The notes below the pieces were generated by a model. That model was not told the origin of the DNA. It saw nothing but the letters and a program-made list of their open reading frames with translations, and did not search any database. A DNA stretch of 54,171 bases, from the NCBI GenBank assembly GCA_905372565.1, contig CAJPPK010000010.1:1-54171 (forward strand), in the 5' to 3' direction. Made by a program: the position numbers and the translations under genes. Origin of the DNA: an uncultured Porphyromonas sp. GTDB lineage: Bacteria; Bacteroidota; Bacteroidia; Bacteroidales; Porphyromonadaceae. This document shows positions 36,003 through 45,104 of this stretch, piece by piece (the stretch's first letter is position 1; the number at the start of each line of letters is the position of its first letter).

Positions 36003-37226
36003 ATGACGACACTAAATAGCCCTTCGGGACTCTCGTTTACCGTCCTCGGCATGAACGATGAGATCGCTCCCCAGTTCACATCGGAGATCCAGGATCTCAT
36101 CACCCAGCATCGGATCTTCTCCGGTGGGTGCCGACATCGGGAGCTTGTAGCCTCGCTCCTGCCGAAGGGGGCGGTGTGGATCGACATCGTCGTACCGCTG
36201 ACGGAGGTCTATGAGCAGTATCGTCAGCACGATGCTCCCGTGCTCATCTTCGCCTCGGGAGATCCTCTCTTCTTCGGCTACACCACGACGCTCATGCGCG
36301 AGTTTCCAGGGTTGGTACGTCAGACTTACCCCTCCTTCAGCTCGCTCCAGCTACTCGCACATGCCCTCCGCTTACCCTATCACGACATGCGAGTCGTCTC
36401 GCTCACGGGGAGGCCTTGGCACGAATTTGATCGAGCTCTCATCGAGCGATCCCCCAAGGTAGGGATCTTGACCGACCGAAAGAATACCCCCTCAGGCATT
36501 GCTCAGCGTATGCTAGACTACGGCTATACGGACTACCGCATGCACGTGGGAGTCCTCCTCGGAGGAGAGCGCCAAGAGACCTATACCCTCCCACTAGAGG
36601 AAGTCGTGGACAAGGACTTTGCTCATCCCAACTGTCTCATCATCGAGGCCACCAAGGTCAGCCAATATGATGCACCACTGGGCCTCAAGGAACTAGACTT
36701 CTTCCCTCTCAACGGCCGTGTAAAGATGATCACGAAGATGCCCGTTCGTCTCGTGAGCCTTTCGCTCCTAGAGCTGGAGCAGAGACGCTCCTTCTGGGAT
36801 GTCGGCTTCTGCACGGGATCGGTGTCTATCGAGGCGAAGCTCCGCTATCCGCATCTGCAGGTCACCTCCTTCGAGATCCGAGAGGAGGGCGAAGAGCTGA
36901 TGCAGGTCAACTCTCGTCGCTTCCACGCTCCTGGCATCGATCACCATATCGGGGATTTCTTAAGCCAAGATCTGGATCAGTGCCCTCGGCCTGAAGCAGC
37001 CTTCATCGGTGGTCATGGCGGGAGGCTACCGGAGTTCGTACAGCGTCTCACCCAGATCATGGACAGCGATGGCGTCATCGTCTTCAACTCGGTCTCCCAA
37101 GAGACACTCGACAGCTTCCGCACGGCTATCTCCTCGGTAGGCTGGCAGATCACCTACGAGACCGTGCTCACCGTCGACGAACACAACCCGATCACGATCC
37201 TTCAGGCAAAAGGTAGCCAGAGCTAA
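36003..37226 (+). CDS. cobL: Fused cobalt-precorrin C5/C15 methyltransferase and decarboxylase (CbiE-CbiT)
   Basis: A 407-residue fusion. The N-terminal part (about 1-200) is a CbiE tetrapyrrole methylase (FTVLGMNDEIAP, IFASGDPLFFGYTTTLM, SLTGRPWHEFDRALIE). The C-terminal part (about 205-405) is CbiT, a class I SAM methyltransferase with FWDVGFCTGSVSIEAK and AAFIGGHGGRLPEFVQ. Together they make C5 and C15 methylations and the C12 decarboxylation of the corrin ring. No other cobalamin genes are in the window, so it is an orphan here. The ATG at 36003 is preferred. Its stop overlaps the aroE ATG (TAATG). Confidence 0.85.
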   Translation: MTTLNSPSGLSFTVLGMNDEIAPQFTSEIQDLITQHRIFSGGCRHRELVASLLPKGAVWIDIVVPLTEVYEQYRQHDAPVLIFASGDPLFFGYTTTLMREFPGLVRQTYPSFSSLQLLAHALRLPYHDMRVVSLTGRPWHEFDRALIERSPKVGILTDRKNTPSGIAQRMLDYGYTDYRMHVGVLLGGERQETYTLPLEEVVDKDFAHPNCLIIEATKVSQYDAPLGLKELDFFPLNGRVKMITKMPVRLVSLSLLELEQRRSFWDVGFCTGSVSIEAKLRYPHLQVTSFEIREEGEELMQVNSRRFHAPGIDHHIGDFLSQDLDQCPRPEAAFIGGHGGRLPEFVQRLTQIMDSDGVIVFNSVSQETLDSFRTAISSVGWQITYETVLTVDEHNPITILQAKGSQS

Positions 37227-37999
37227 TGAAAAAACTGGATAAGACACTCCATCCCCCCCAGTATGGGCTCATCGGCTATCCGATCGGGCACTCCTTCTCA
37301 CCAGACTACTTCAATAGTTTCTTCCAGCGAGAAGGCTTACCCTTCAGTTATGCACGCTTTGAGCTCGAGCATATCAGCGAGCTTCCTCAGCTACTAGAGG
37401 AAGTTCCCGAGCTGGTGGGGCTAAACGTCACCTTACCCTACAAGAAGGCTGTCCTTGACCACGTCCACGAGCTGTCACCAGAAGTCCAAGCCCTCGGAGC
37501 AAGTAATGTCCTGAAGATCACCCGTAGCACTTCAGGTCAGCCTTACTTGAAAGCCTACAACACGGACATCGTAGGCTTCCGAAGCTCCCTATTAGAGCTT
37601 CTAGGAGACGAGCGTCCCCAAGCTCTGCTCTTTGGTACAGGGGGAGCAGCTGCCGCTGTAGGCTACGTGCTTCGGGAGTTAGGCATCTCCTTCCGTCAGG
37701 TTAGCCGAAGTCCTGAGCGGGCAGAGCTGACCTATACGACCCTAGAGGAAGCCCTACGTCCCGAGGAGCTTCTCTGGATCAATGCCACCTCCGTAGGCCT
37801 CCAGGCTGGGGAATGTCTTCCCCTACCCTATGAGCGCTTGAGCTCCGCTCACTATGCCTACGACCTCATCTACAATCCATCGCAGACGACCTTCCTAGAG
37901 CGAGCAGCCTCCCAAGGAGCTCGCACAATGAATGGCCTGAAGATGCTTTACCGCCAGGCTGATGAAGCATGGCGTATCTGGACTACCGATGCTCTATAA
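37226..37999 (+). CDS. aroE: Shikimate dehydrogenase
   Basis: A 257-residue NADPH-dependent enzyme that reduces 3-dehydroshikimate in the aromatic amino acid pathway. Seen: the substrate motif IGYPIGHSFSPDYFN (residues 16-30), NVTLPYKKAV with the catalytic Lys, YNTDIVGF, the nucleotide-binding GTGGAAAAVGYVLRELG, INATSVGL, and the final LKMLYRQADEAW. Size is usual. It starts in the stop codon of cbiET and overlaps tamL by 11 bases. Confidence 0.93.
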   Translation: MKKLDKTLHPPQYGLIGYPIGHSFSPDYFNSFFQREGLPFSYARFELEHISELPQLLEEVPELVGLNVTLPYKKAVLDHVHELSPEVQALGASNVLKITRSTSGQPYLKAYNTDIVGFRSSLLELLGDERPQALLFGTGGAAAAVGYVLRELGISFRQVSRSPERAELTYTTLEEALRPEELLWINATSVGLQAGECLPLPYERLSSAHYAYDLIYNPSQTTFLERAASQGARTMNGLKMLYRQADEAWRIWTTDAL

Positions 38000-40277
38000 T
38001 CGCTTCTTGCCACTCGGTGTGGCCTTCTCGCTACTCTTCGCTTCATGTGCGTTGACTAAGCATGTCCAAGAGGGAGACTATCTACTCTCTCGCATCAATA
38101 TACACGTAGACTCCCTCAGCTCTACGGAGCGGGAGGAGCTAGGAGAGCTCTCCAACCTCATCCCCCATCAGCCCAATCGACGCTTCCTAGGGCTCTTCCG
38201 CTGGACACTTGCCTTGCACAACCTTAGCAACTCTAAGAGCAACAGCTTCATCAACCGCCAACTACGTCGATGGGGAGACGCTCCTGTCATCTTTAACCCT
38301 ACTGAGGCGGAGTTCGGGCGAGCCAACCTCACTGCGATGATGTACAACCTCGGCTATATCAATGCGGAGACGACGCTGCAGGTGGATACGACTCGCCCGA
38401 AGCAGGCCTTCCTCACCTACAGCATCCACCCTGGTAAACGCCTAACCGTCGGACGCTACGAAGAGCGACCAACGGACTCCACCATTCAGGCGATACTCCA
38501 TCCCCAAGACACCCTTGCGCAGAAGCGACTCTTCCCAGGTGAGCAATACCGCTCACACCTACACGCTGGGGCGATCCTTTCGCCTAAGCATATGCGAGCA
38601 GAGCAGGAGCGAGTCACCGAGCTACTTAGGAATCGGGGTTACTACTCATTTACGGGTGACAGCATTCACTTCGAGGTAGACACGCTCTATGCTCAGGATA
38701 TCTGGGTGCGTAGCCGTATCGCTGTGCCCCAAGAGGTCTACCGCATCGGGCAGGTCAGCCTACTTCAGCGTCCCCGCCAAGAGGAGACTCCGCTCTGGGA
38801 GACAGAGCGTGAGGGGATCCGCTTCCGTCTTGATGGCAAGCACTACATCCGTCCCGCCGAGCTTGCCCGAAGGATATGGGTAAGGCCCGGGGAGCTCTAC
38901 TCCATGCGCCATACAGCTGCGACCTACAGCGCCCTAAGCGAACTCCCTACGATCCATGGGATCTCCATCCAGTATCATACCGACAGCCTCTCTGCAGACT
39001 CTACTCTCCTGAACTGCGAGATCACGACGAACTCCGCACAGACGAAGAGCATCAGTGGCGACATCGTAGGTACCAATTCCTCGGGAAGCCTAGGTGTAAG
39101 TAGCTCCTTGGCCTTCTCTAACAACAATCTCTTCCACGGTGGTGAGCAGCTACGTATTCAGCTACGGGGAGGATATGAGAGCCTTCGTGGACGAGCCTAT
39201 GAGCATCGCAACTACGGAGCTGAGGCTTCACTCTCCCTACCTCGTCTCTTGCTCCCCTTCCGGAGCTCTACTCGACGACCTTCGGCTATTCAGTCCTCGA
39301 CGACACTGCAGGTCAGCTTCGATCATCACACACGCCCCGAGTTCAGCCGAGACATCTTCTCCCTCGACTGGGGGTATAGCTGGCATAGTCTCTATAGTCC
39401 TGCTTACCGCCACCAGCTGAAGGTCATCGACATGGACTTCCTACACTTTGGCTATATCAACGAGGACTTCCGCCGATCGATGCCCCTAGTGACTCAGATC
39501 TTGAACTACCGAGATCAGTTCGTCTTTGGTGCATCCTATCTCTTCAAATACAACTCCCTGAACGACTATCGCATCGCTACTTCTCCCTGGGTACATAATG
39601 TCCGACTCTTCCTACAGACCTCTGGGAATCTCCTCTACGGCGTATCAAAGCTGTGGAAAAGGCAAGCGGACAGCTATGGGACGTACCGCTTCTTCGGCAC
39701 GGACTTCGCCCAATTCGTCAAGACCGAAATCGATTATAGCGGCTTACGTAAGTTAGGCACGGGAAATGCCTTTGCCTATCGTCTGGGATTGGCACTAGCT
39801 GTGCCGTATGGCAATAGTCAGTTCATCCCCGTCGAGCTACGCTATTTCGCTGGTGGGGCTAATAGTCTACGTGGGTGGACTGCTCGCACGCTGGGACCAG
39901 GGGCTATGCCTCGCTCGGCCACACGCTCGATCTTCGACCAGGTCGGGGATATCAAGCTCGAAGCTAGCGCAGAGTATCGCATGAAGATCCTTGGCCCTCT
40001 CCAGATGGCACTCTTTGCCGACGCAGGGAATATCTGGACGATTCGCCCCTACGATCACCAGCCTCAGGGGGACTTCCAGTGGGATCGCTTCTACAAGGAG
40101 ATCGCCCTTTCCTCGGGCTTAGGTCTACGATGGGACTTCGATTACTTTGTCCTTCGCTTCGATCTAGGTTGTAAGCTCTATGACCCGCAGGTAGAGAACG
40201 GGCGCCCTTGGGTCATCGGCTACCAAGATCCCAAGCAACTCTTAGCGATCAACTTCGCCATCGGTTATCCCTTCTAA
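37989..40277 (+). CDS. BamA/TamA-family outer-membrane lipoprotein (TamL type)
   Basis: A 762-residue lipoprotein with lipobox LLFASC (Cys20), POTRA-like repeats (about 30-390) and a C-terminal Omp85 barrel (about 400-762), including YFAGGANSLRGWTARTLGPG, the conserved surface-loop RGW segment, and a closing strand AINFAIGYPF. Lipidated TamA homologues are characteristic of Bacteroidetes (TamL) and act in outer-membrane or surface-protein assembly. Its TamB partner is not adjacent. The ATG at 37989 gives the signal peptide and overlaps aroE by 11 bases. Confidence 0.8.
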   Translation: MLYNRFLPLGVAFSLLFASCALTKHVQEGDYLLSRINIHVDSLSSTEREELGELSNLIPHQPNRRFLGLFRWTLALHNLSNSKSNSFINRQLRRWGDAPVIFNPTEAEFGRANLTAMMYNLGYINAETTLQVDTTRPKQAFLTYSIHPGKRLTVGRYEERPTDSTIQAILHPQDTLAQKRLFPGEQYRSHLHAGAILSPKHMRAEQERVTELLRNRGYYSFTGDSIHFEVDTLYAQDIWVRSRIAVPQEVYRIGQVSLLQRPRQEETPLWETEREGIRFRLDGKHYIRPAELARRIWVRPGELYSMRHTAATYSALSELPTIHGISIQYHTDSLSADSTLLNCEITTNSAQTKSISGDIVGTNSSGSLGVSSSLAFSNNNLFHGGEQLRIQLRGGYESLRGRAYEHRNYGAEASLSLPRLLLPFRSSTRRPSAIQSSTTLQVSFDHHTRPEFSRDIFSLDWGYSWHSLYSPAYRHQLKVIDMDFLHFGYINEDFRRSMPLVTQILNYRDQFVFGASYLFKYNSLNDYRIATSPWVHNVRLFLQTSGNLLYGVSKLWKRQADSYGTYRFFGTDFAQFVKTEIDYSGLRKLGTGNAFAYRLGLALAVPYGNSQFIPVELRYFAGGANSLRGWTARTLGPGAMPRSATRSIFDQVGDIKLEASAEYRMKILGPLQMALFADAGNIWTIRPYDHQPQGDFQWDRFYKEIALSSGLGLRWDFDYFVLRFDLGCKLYDPQVENGRPWVIGYQDPKQLLAINFAIGYPF

Positions 40278-40386
40278 TTGCTGGCTCTCCCCTACTAGAC
40301 GTCGACGGAAGAAGCTAGATAGCCTTATCCATAAGGAAGAGCTATACCCCCTCGAGGAACTCCATATATAGAGTCTCTTGAGCGAA

Positions 40387-40484
40387 AGGTATAGCTCTTT
40401 CTCATCAAAGGTAAGGCCCTCCTGAGCGAAAGGTAGACCTCTCTCAACTCCTAGGCTTACCTCTCTCTCAGAAGAGGTCGAGGC
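40387..40484. repeat. 22-bp period array, locus B
   Basis: Cores AGGTATAGCT (40387), AGGTAAGGCC (40409), AGGTAGACCT (40431), AGGCTTACCT (40453, inverted) and AGGTCGAGGC (40475) start exactly 22 bases apart. The spacers resemble CTCnTGAGCGAA. A further degenerate unit with an inverted core is near 40340. The array fills the gap between convergent tamL and thiF. Confidence 0.8.
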
Positions 40485-40502
40485 AAGCTGAAACCAACAC
40501 GG

Positions 40503-41213
40503 CTAGCGCTTGACACGCAGGAAGTTCATCCCTAGGCTATCAATAAGCAATAGCTCGTCAGCCAGCGAGGTCGGCAATCCAAGCAGGTACTTCAACGCCT
40601 CCGCTGTGGCTAGCGAAGCCACGACGGCAGGCGTACAGGCCAGCACCGGTAGCGGGGTGGATGGCTCAGCACACTCCTGCTCCTGCTCGGGGAAGAGCTC
40701 GTGATAGCTCCTAGAACCAGCTGTAAAGAGAGCTATCTGCCCCTGCCACCCCTCTACCGAAGCATAGAGCCAAGCGACAGAATGCTCCTCGCTATAACGA
40801 TCGATCAGGCGCCGTGTGGCTTCGTTGTCACTAGCATCGATGATCAGATCGACCCCTTGAGTGAGAGCTCGGATATTGGTCTCCGTCAGCATCGCTACGA
40901 CGGGGATCACTTGACAGGTCGGACTATTGGCTCGCAAACGTTCGGCTGCGACCAAGGCTTTGGCCTGCCCGATCTGCTCCGTCGTATAGAGTATCTGACG
41001 AGGGAGGTTGCTCAAGGTGATCACATCGCCATCACAGATGGTGAGCTTCCCAAGCCCTGCACCAGCTAAGAGGGGGAGATAGGTCGAGCCAAGGCCTCCT
41101 GCACCCACGACAAGCACATGCTTCGAGGCAAGACAGACTTGCCCCGCTCGCCCCACCTCGGGGAGTAAGAGCTGACGCTGATAGCGCTCTTCGAAAGCAT
41201 CACTATTGCTCAT
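40503..41213 (-). CDS. thiF: ThiF/MoeB-family adenylyltransferase for ThiS
   Basis: A 236-residue E1-like enzyme that adenylates the ThiS C-terminus so that sulfur can be added. Seen: RYQRQLLLPEVG, the nucleotide loop VVGAGGLGSTYLPLLAGAG, ICDGDVITLSNLPRQILY, and DLIIDASDNEATRRLID. The zinc-binding CxxC pairs of E. coli ThiF are absent, but the Cys of the conserved LACTPAVV segment remains. From memory this is usual in Bacteroidetes. The ATG at 41213 is chosen, 11 bases after the thiH stop; an earlier ATG at 41237 would overlap thiH. Last gene of the thiamin operon. Confidence 0.8.
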   Translation of the reverse strand: MSNSDAFEERYQRQLLLPEVGRAGQVCLASKHVLVVGAGGLGSTYLPLLAGAGLGKLTICDGDVITLSNLPRQILYTTEQIGQAKALVAAERLRANSPTCQVIPVVAMLTETNIRALTQGVDLIIDASDNEATRRLIDRYSEEHSVAWLYASVEGWQGQIALFTAGSRSYHELFPEQEQECAEPSTPLPVLACTPAVVASLATAEALKYLLGLPTSLADELLLIDSLGMNFLRVKR

Positions 41214-41224
41214 CGGTTCATCCC

Positions 41225-42340
41225 TCACGACATCCATACATCCCAGTCCTTCCATATCGCTTCGTAGCCTACGGAGCGTAGGTAAGCGACGAACTCCTCT
41301 GGGCTACGACGGTCATTGATCGCGAACTGCTCCAGCTCTTCGTTGTACTCGGCATAGCCTCCCGGCTCGGTATGACTGCCAGCACTCATGCTCGTGACAC
41401 CTAGAGGTAAGACCCGATTACGGAAGGTCTCCGACTCTCTCGTGGAAAGACTTATCTCCAGCTGAGGATCCAGAAGGCGATAGGCAAGGATCAGCTGTAC
41501 CATGCCGACGTCATCGATCGGCGAAGAGGGCTCATAGCCTCCCGTGGCAGGACGCAGTCGGGGCAGGGAGATGGAGTAGTGCGTCGAGCGGTACTTTCTC
41601 TTGAGATAGCTGAGGTGTAGTGCCGTGAATGCGCTATCAGTGCGCCACTCTTCGAGCCCCAAGAGCGCCCCGATCCCGATCTTAGGAATACCTGCCTCGG
41701 CGATACGATCGGGCGTCTCCAGCCGATAGCGATAGTCGGACTTCTTCCCCGCTGGGTGATAGCTCGGATAAGCCTCGGCATGGTAGGTCTCTTGGTAGAC
41801 GCATACGTAGCCAATGCCTGCCTGTCCAAGCGCCGCATACTGCTCTATCTCGAGAGGCTGTACCTCGAGTGAGAGCTGAGCAAAGTGAGGATGCAGATGC
41901 TTAGTCACCTCCAAATAGTACTTCCAGGAGGATGCTCTCAGATCTTCCCCACTGACTAGAAGCAGATGACGAAAGCCTAACTGCTGGATCGCCTCGACCT
42001 CTCGGTCGATCTCGATAAGGGTTAGTCGCCGGCGATGGATCTTGTTCTCCACGCTAAAGCCACAGTACACACAGCTATTGGAGCAGACATTCGAGAGATA
42101 GAGCGGGAGATACAGATGGATCGTCTTACCATAGCGCTCGACAGTGAGGCGGTTAGCTTCCCGAGCCATAGCCTCGAGGTACGGCAGAGCTGCAGGAGAG
42201 ATCAGCGCAAGGAAGTCCTCCGTCGTCCGATAGGGATTTAGTAGTGCTCGCTCGACATCGGCTTCTCGCTGGGAATAAATGCGCTTCCTCACAGCATCAA
42301 AGTCATACTGCTGCAGGAAATCATAAGCTGTCGATCCCAT
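41225..42340 (-). CDS. thiH: 2-iminoacetate synthase (tyrosine lyase) ThiH
   Basis: A 371-residue radical-SAM enzyme that splits tyrosine into dehydroglycine and p-cresol, supplying the thiazole precursor without oxygen. The cluster cysteines Cys86, Cys90, Cys93 are in LSNVCSNSCVYCGFS. ThiH features include PLYLSNVC, GIGYVCVYQETYH and RPATGGYEPSSPIDDVGMVQ. The longer upstream frame overlaps thiG and has no ThiH-like sequence, so the ATG at 42340 is used. It starts 2 bases after the thiG stop. Use of ThiH rather than glycine oxidase ThiO fits an anaerobe. Confidence 0.9.
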   Translation of the reverse strand: MGSTAYDFLQQYDFDAVRKRIYSQREADVERALLNPYRTTEDFLALISPAALPYLEAMAREANRLTVERYGKTIHLYLPLYLSNVCSNSCVYCGFSVENKIHRRRLTLIEIDREVEAIQQLGFRHLLLVSGEDLRASSWKYYLEVTKHLHPHFAQLSLEVQPLEIEQYAALGQAGIGYVCVYQETYHAEAYPSYHPAGKKSDYRYRLETPDRIAEAGIPKIGIGALLGLEEWRTDSAFTALHLSYLKRKYRSTHYSISLPRLRPATGGYEPSSPIDDVGMVQLILAYRLLDPQLEISLSTRESETFRNRVLPLGVTSMSAGSHTEPGGYAEYNEELEQFAINDRRSPEEFVAYLRSVGYEAIWKDWDVWMS

Positions 42341-42342
42341 AG

Positions 42343-43119
42343 CTACTGTGCAGAGAAGAGGAACGAGGTGAAGGGCGAAGAAGCATCGGCTTCTCCTCGA
42401 GTAGGAGCCAAGCGTGCCTCGTAGGCCATACGTCCCGCCTTGACGCCTAGAGCGAAGGCCTCTGCCATAGCTACAGGATCGGGGGAGGTGGCGATAGCTG
42501 TATTGACGAGGACGGCATCCGCCCCCATCTCCATACATTCGGCGGCCTGACTCGGCGTGCCGATACCAGCATCCACCACGACGGGGACATTGCTTTCGGC
42601 GATGATGATACGTAGCAGGGCTCGTGTATCTAGTCCTCTATTCGTCCCAATAGGTGCCGCCAGGGGCATCACCGTCGCACATCCGACCTCCTCGAGGCGC
42701 TTACAGAGCACGGGATCAGCCTGCACATAGGGCAGGACGATAAACCCACGCTTGACCAACCCTTCGGCTGCTTGGAGCGTTTCGATAGGGTCGGGCATCA
42801 GATAGCGAGGGTCTGGGTGGACCTCGAGCTTGAGCCAGTTCGTCTGAAGCGCTTCTCTTCCGAGCTCAGCGGCTAGGATCGCTTCCTGAGCCGTACGAGC
42901 GCCACTCGTGTTAGGTAGTAGATTGATCCCCTCCTTACCTAGTATCGGAGAGAGCATATCATCACTTGCTACCGAAGACAGCTCGATACGCTTCAGCGCA
43001 AGCGTGACGAGCTCCGTGCCGGAGGCATCGATCGCCTCGGACATCAGCTGGGTAGAGGCGAACTTCCCCGTACCGAGGAAGAGACGTGAGTGAAAGGTTT
43101 TATCTGCAATGGTCAGCAT
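42343..43119 (-). CDS. thiG: Thiazole synthase ThiG
   Basis: A 258-residue TIM-barrel enzyme that forms the thiazole phosphate from DXP, dehydroglycine and ThiS-thiocarboxylate. Start MLTIADKTFHSRLFLGTGKFAST, VTLALKRIEL, LLPNTSGARTAQEAI, the catalytic-Lys part WLKLEVHPDPRYLMPDP, the phosphate loop VVVDAGIGTPSQAAECMEMGADAVLVNTAI. Full length. Overlaps the triple-fusion gene by 7 bases and precedes thiH by 2 bases. Confidence 0.93.
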   Translation of the reverse strand: MLTIADKTFHSRLFLGTGKFASTQLMSEAIDASGTELVTLALKRIELSSVASDDMLSPILGKEGINLLPNTSGARTAQEAILAAELGREALQTNWLKLEVHPDPRYLMPDPIETLQAAEGLVKRGFIVLPYVQADPVLCKRLEEVGCATVMPLAAPIGTNRGLDTRALLRIIIAESNVPVVVDAGIGTPSQAAECMEMGADAVLVNTAIATSPDPVAMAEAFALGVKAGRMAYEARLAPTRGEADASSPFTSFLFSAQ

Positions 43120-45092
43120 AGGGATGTGTTCTGTGAGGTGAGAGAGTCATAGGTGCTAGGGGTATCCTCACTGTATAGTCCACGTAGGAGACCACTACTC
43201 ATAGCGATACCATAGACACCGGTATCTAGTAGGCGGGACACCTCCTCAGGATGGATGCCCCCGATAGCATAGACTGGCAACGGATAGTCAGGGAGCTGTA
43301 GCTGGTAATAGCCTTCTAGCCCGAGGATAGGAGCGAGCTTCTTCTTGGTCTTCGTATAGCGGTAAGGTCCCAGCCCCACGTAGTCGATGGGCTCGGTAAG
43401 TGCCTCGTCCAGCTCTTTCCTATTATGACAAGTCAAACCAATGAGCTTTTCCGATCCGAGGAGACGTCTCGCTTCCTGAGGAGACAGATCCTCTACTCCC
43501 AGATGTACCCCGTCGGCATCGACTAGACGGGCGATGTCTACCCGATCATTGATCAGGAGAGGCACACGGAAACTACTACAGAGTGCCTGCATCTCCCTAG
43601 CCGTAGCGAGGAAGAGCAACCAAGGAGCTTCCTTCATACGTAGCTGGATGACATCTGCTAGACCTTGCTCCAGCACGAGACTCGTCTGGCGAAGGATCTC
43701 CTGGGGCGTCGCTCCATGGGTAATAAACATACGTTTCCCAAGGCGTACCTTCCTCTCCCGAGAGGGCAGGCTAGCCCCCTCTCGGTAGCAGGCCACGGCT
43801 CGCTGAGCTCGCCCCATGGCATAGCTTAGGTTATCCTCAGGGGTTCGCATGTGAGATAGTGCTACAGCTAGCTCCGTAGCATAGAGGCAGCCCGTCCCAT
43901 GGCGATCCTTCCCGACACGCGGGCTAGACTGCTCGATCGTGCGACCATTAGGCAAATAGGCTATATCCACTACCTGCGTAGGGTCACCCCTCCTCGATTT
44001 GGCTAGCAAGATCGTACCCCACCGCTTCGCTAGGTCAAGCGGATCCTCGCCTCGGAAGAGCACTTCCTGCTCGTAGCAATTAGGTAGGAGCAGATCTACA
44101 GCGCATATCGCTCGCTCTAACTCCGCTTGATCCCCCTCCTCCAGCACTTGATAGCCCGAACTCGTACGTAGGATCGGGTCCCAAAGGATCTGACATAGGG
44201 GGAACAATCGTCGGATGCAGCTAGCGATCAAGCCTACCTGATGAAGGGAGGAGACCAGTCCAATCTTAGCCACCGCAGGAGGATCTTGTGTCCGAAGAGC
44301 TTCCAACTGCCCCACAATCTCTGCATCGGGAAGAGGCATAAGTCCATGAAAGGCTTCCGAATCTTGGCGAGTAATGGCCGTCAAGATCGTATAACACCTC
44401 GCCCCAAGGCGCTCTGCATGGCGAGCATCAGCCGTGATACCAGCCTCAGAGGTAGGATCGATCCCTCCACAGAGGAGTAGGCGTGGCTGGCAGAAGGTAC
44501 GTACCGCCTCAGCTAGCTCACTAATCTGTAGCCCCTGGAGATAGCCCAAGCTCGCCACCTTCCTAAAACCTAGACGCAGGAAGCTCGGGGCATTGCTCGG
44601 GGTAATTCCTCCCAAAGCCACTAGAGAGAAAGGGGGTTCTCGGCAGAGAGCTTGTAGCTCTTGCTCCGTCCAGCTCTCCTTGTCCCCATATCCCTCCTTG
44701 CTTAGACTCGGAGCGAGCGGGCTTAGGTAAGCGTAATCAGGAAGGAAAGGCAGGGATTCCAGCTCCGATCGGCTATGCGTACTCACACCTAGCTCTTGCC
44801 AAGGCTCCAGCTGAGCGGGACGATCGGCACACACCCGCCAGTCCTTCACCGAGAGATGTACCCCACCTAGGTGATAGTGAGCGACGAGATCGATATGCTG
44901 AGAGAGGATGCACCGTCGACGTAGCTCCCTCGGGATAGCCTCCAAAAGCGGAGCTAACCCCTCCGCTTTCGCTCCCGGCTTACGGATATGCACTCGCCCG
45001 ACACCTAGGTGAAGGAAATGAGTGATCCAGAGTGCCTCCTCCGTACCACCTAGGTCAGGGCGGGTGATGATAATGAGATCTTCAGGGTACAT
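43113..45092 (-). CDS. Triple fusion: TenI/ThiE-like, ThiD kinase, ThiE synthase
   Basis: A 659-residue protein with three thiamin domains in a row. Residues 1-202 are a TenI/ThiE-like TIM barrel (VHIRKPG, GVHLSVKDW, DYAYLSPL, VALGGI). Residues 203-445 are a ThiD-type pyrimidine kinase (LLCGGIDPTSEAGI, WDPILRTSSGYQVL, DRHGTGCLYATELAVAL, with Cys402 in the GTGC motif). Residues 450-645 are thiamin-phosphate synthase ThiE (IQLRMKEA, INDRVDIA, DGVHLGVEDL, DYVGLGPYRYT, YAIGGI). ThiD doubly phosphorylates HMP and ThiE joins HMP-PP with thiazole phosphate; the first domain may aromatise thiazole phosphate, as TenI does. Twelve bases after thiC; overlaps thiG by 7. Confidence 0.85.
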   Translation of the reverse strand: MYPEDLIIITRPDLGGTEEALWITHFLHLGVGRVHIRKPGAKAEGLAPLLEAIPRELRRRCILSQHIDLVAHYHLGGVHLSVKDWRVCADRPAQLEPWQELGVSTHSRSELESLPFLPDYAYLSPLAPSLSKEGYGDKESWTEQELQALCREPPFSLVALGGITPSNAPSFLRLGFRKVASLGYLQGLQISELAEAVRTFCQPRLLLCGGIDPTSEAGITADARHAERLGARCYTILTAITRQDSEAFHGLMPLPDAEIVGQLEALRTQDPPAVAKIGLVSSLHQVGLIASCIRRLFPLCQILWDPILRTSSGYQVLEEGDQAELERAICAVDLLLPNCYEQEVLFRGEDPLDLAKRWGTILLAKSRRGDPTQVVDIAYLPNGRTIEQSSPRVGKDRHGTGCLYATELAVALSHMRTPEDNLSYAMGRAQRAVACYREGASLPSRERKVRLGKRMFITHGATPQEILRQTSLVLEQGLADVIQLRMKEAPWLLFLATAREMQALCSSFRVPLLINDRVDIARLVDADGVHLGVEDLSPQEARRLLGSEKLIGLTCHNRKELDEALTEPIDYVGLGPYRYTKTKKKLAPILGLEGYYQLQLPDYPLPVYAIGGIHPEEVSRLLDTGVYGIAMSSGLLRGLYSEDTPSTYDSLTSQNTSLC

Positions 45093-45104
45093 AGGGCATC
45101 TGCA

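Noticed and set aside
40387..40484. CRISPR array
   Set aside because: The 22-bp step has a short variable spacer of 12 bases and degenerate inverted units, no identical repeats with ~30-base unique spacers, and no cas gene is present. The same holds for the other arrays.
40503..41213. Loss of the zinc-binding cysteines in ThiF as a novelty
   Set aside because: From memory, ThiF-type proteins of other Bacteroidetes also lack them, so it is probably a lineage trait.
42341..42538. 66-residue N-terminal extension of thiH
   Set aside because: It overlaps thiG, is Arg/Gly/Ser-rich and does not resemble ThiH; the ATG at 42340 follows the thiG stop by 2 bases.
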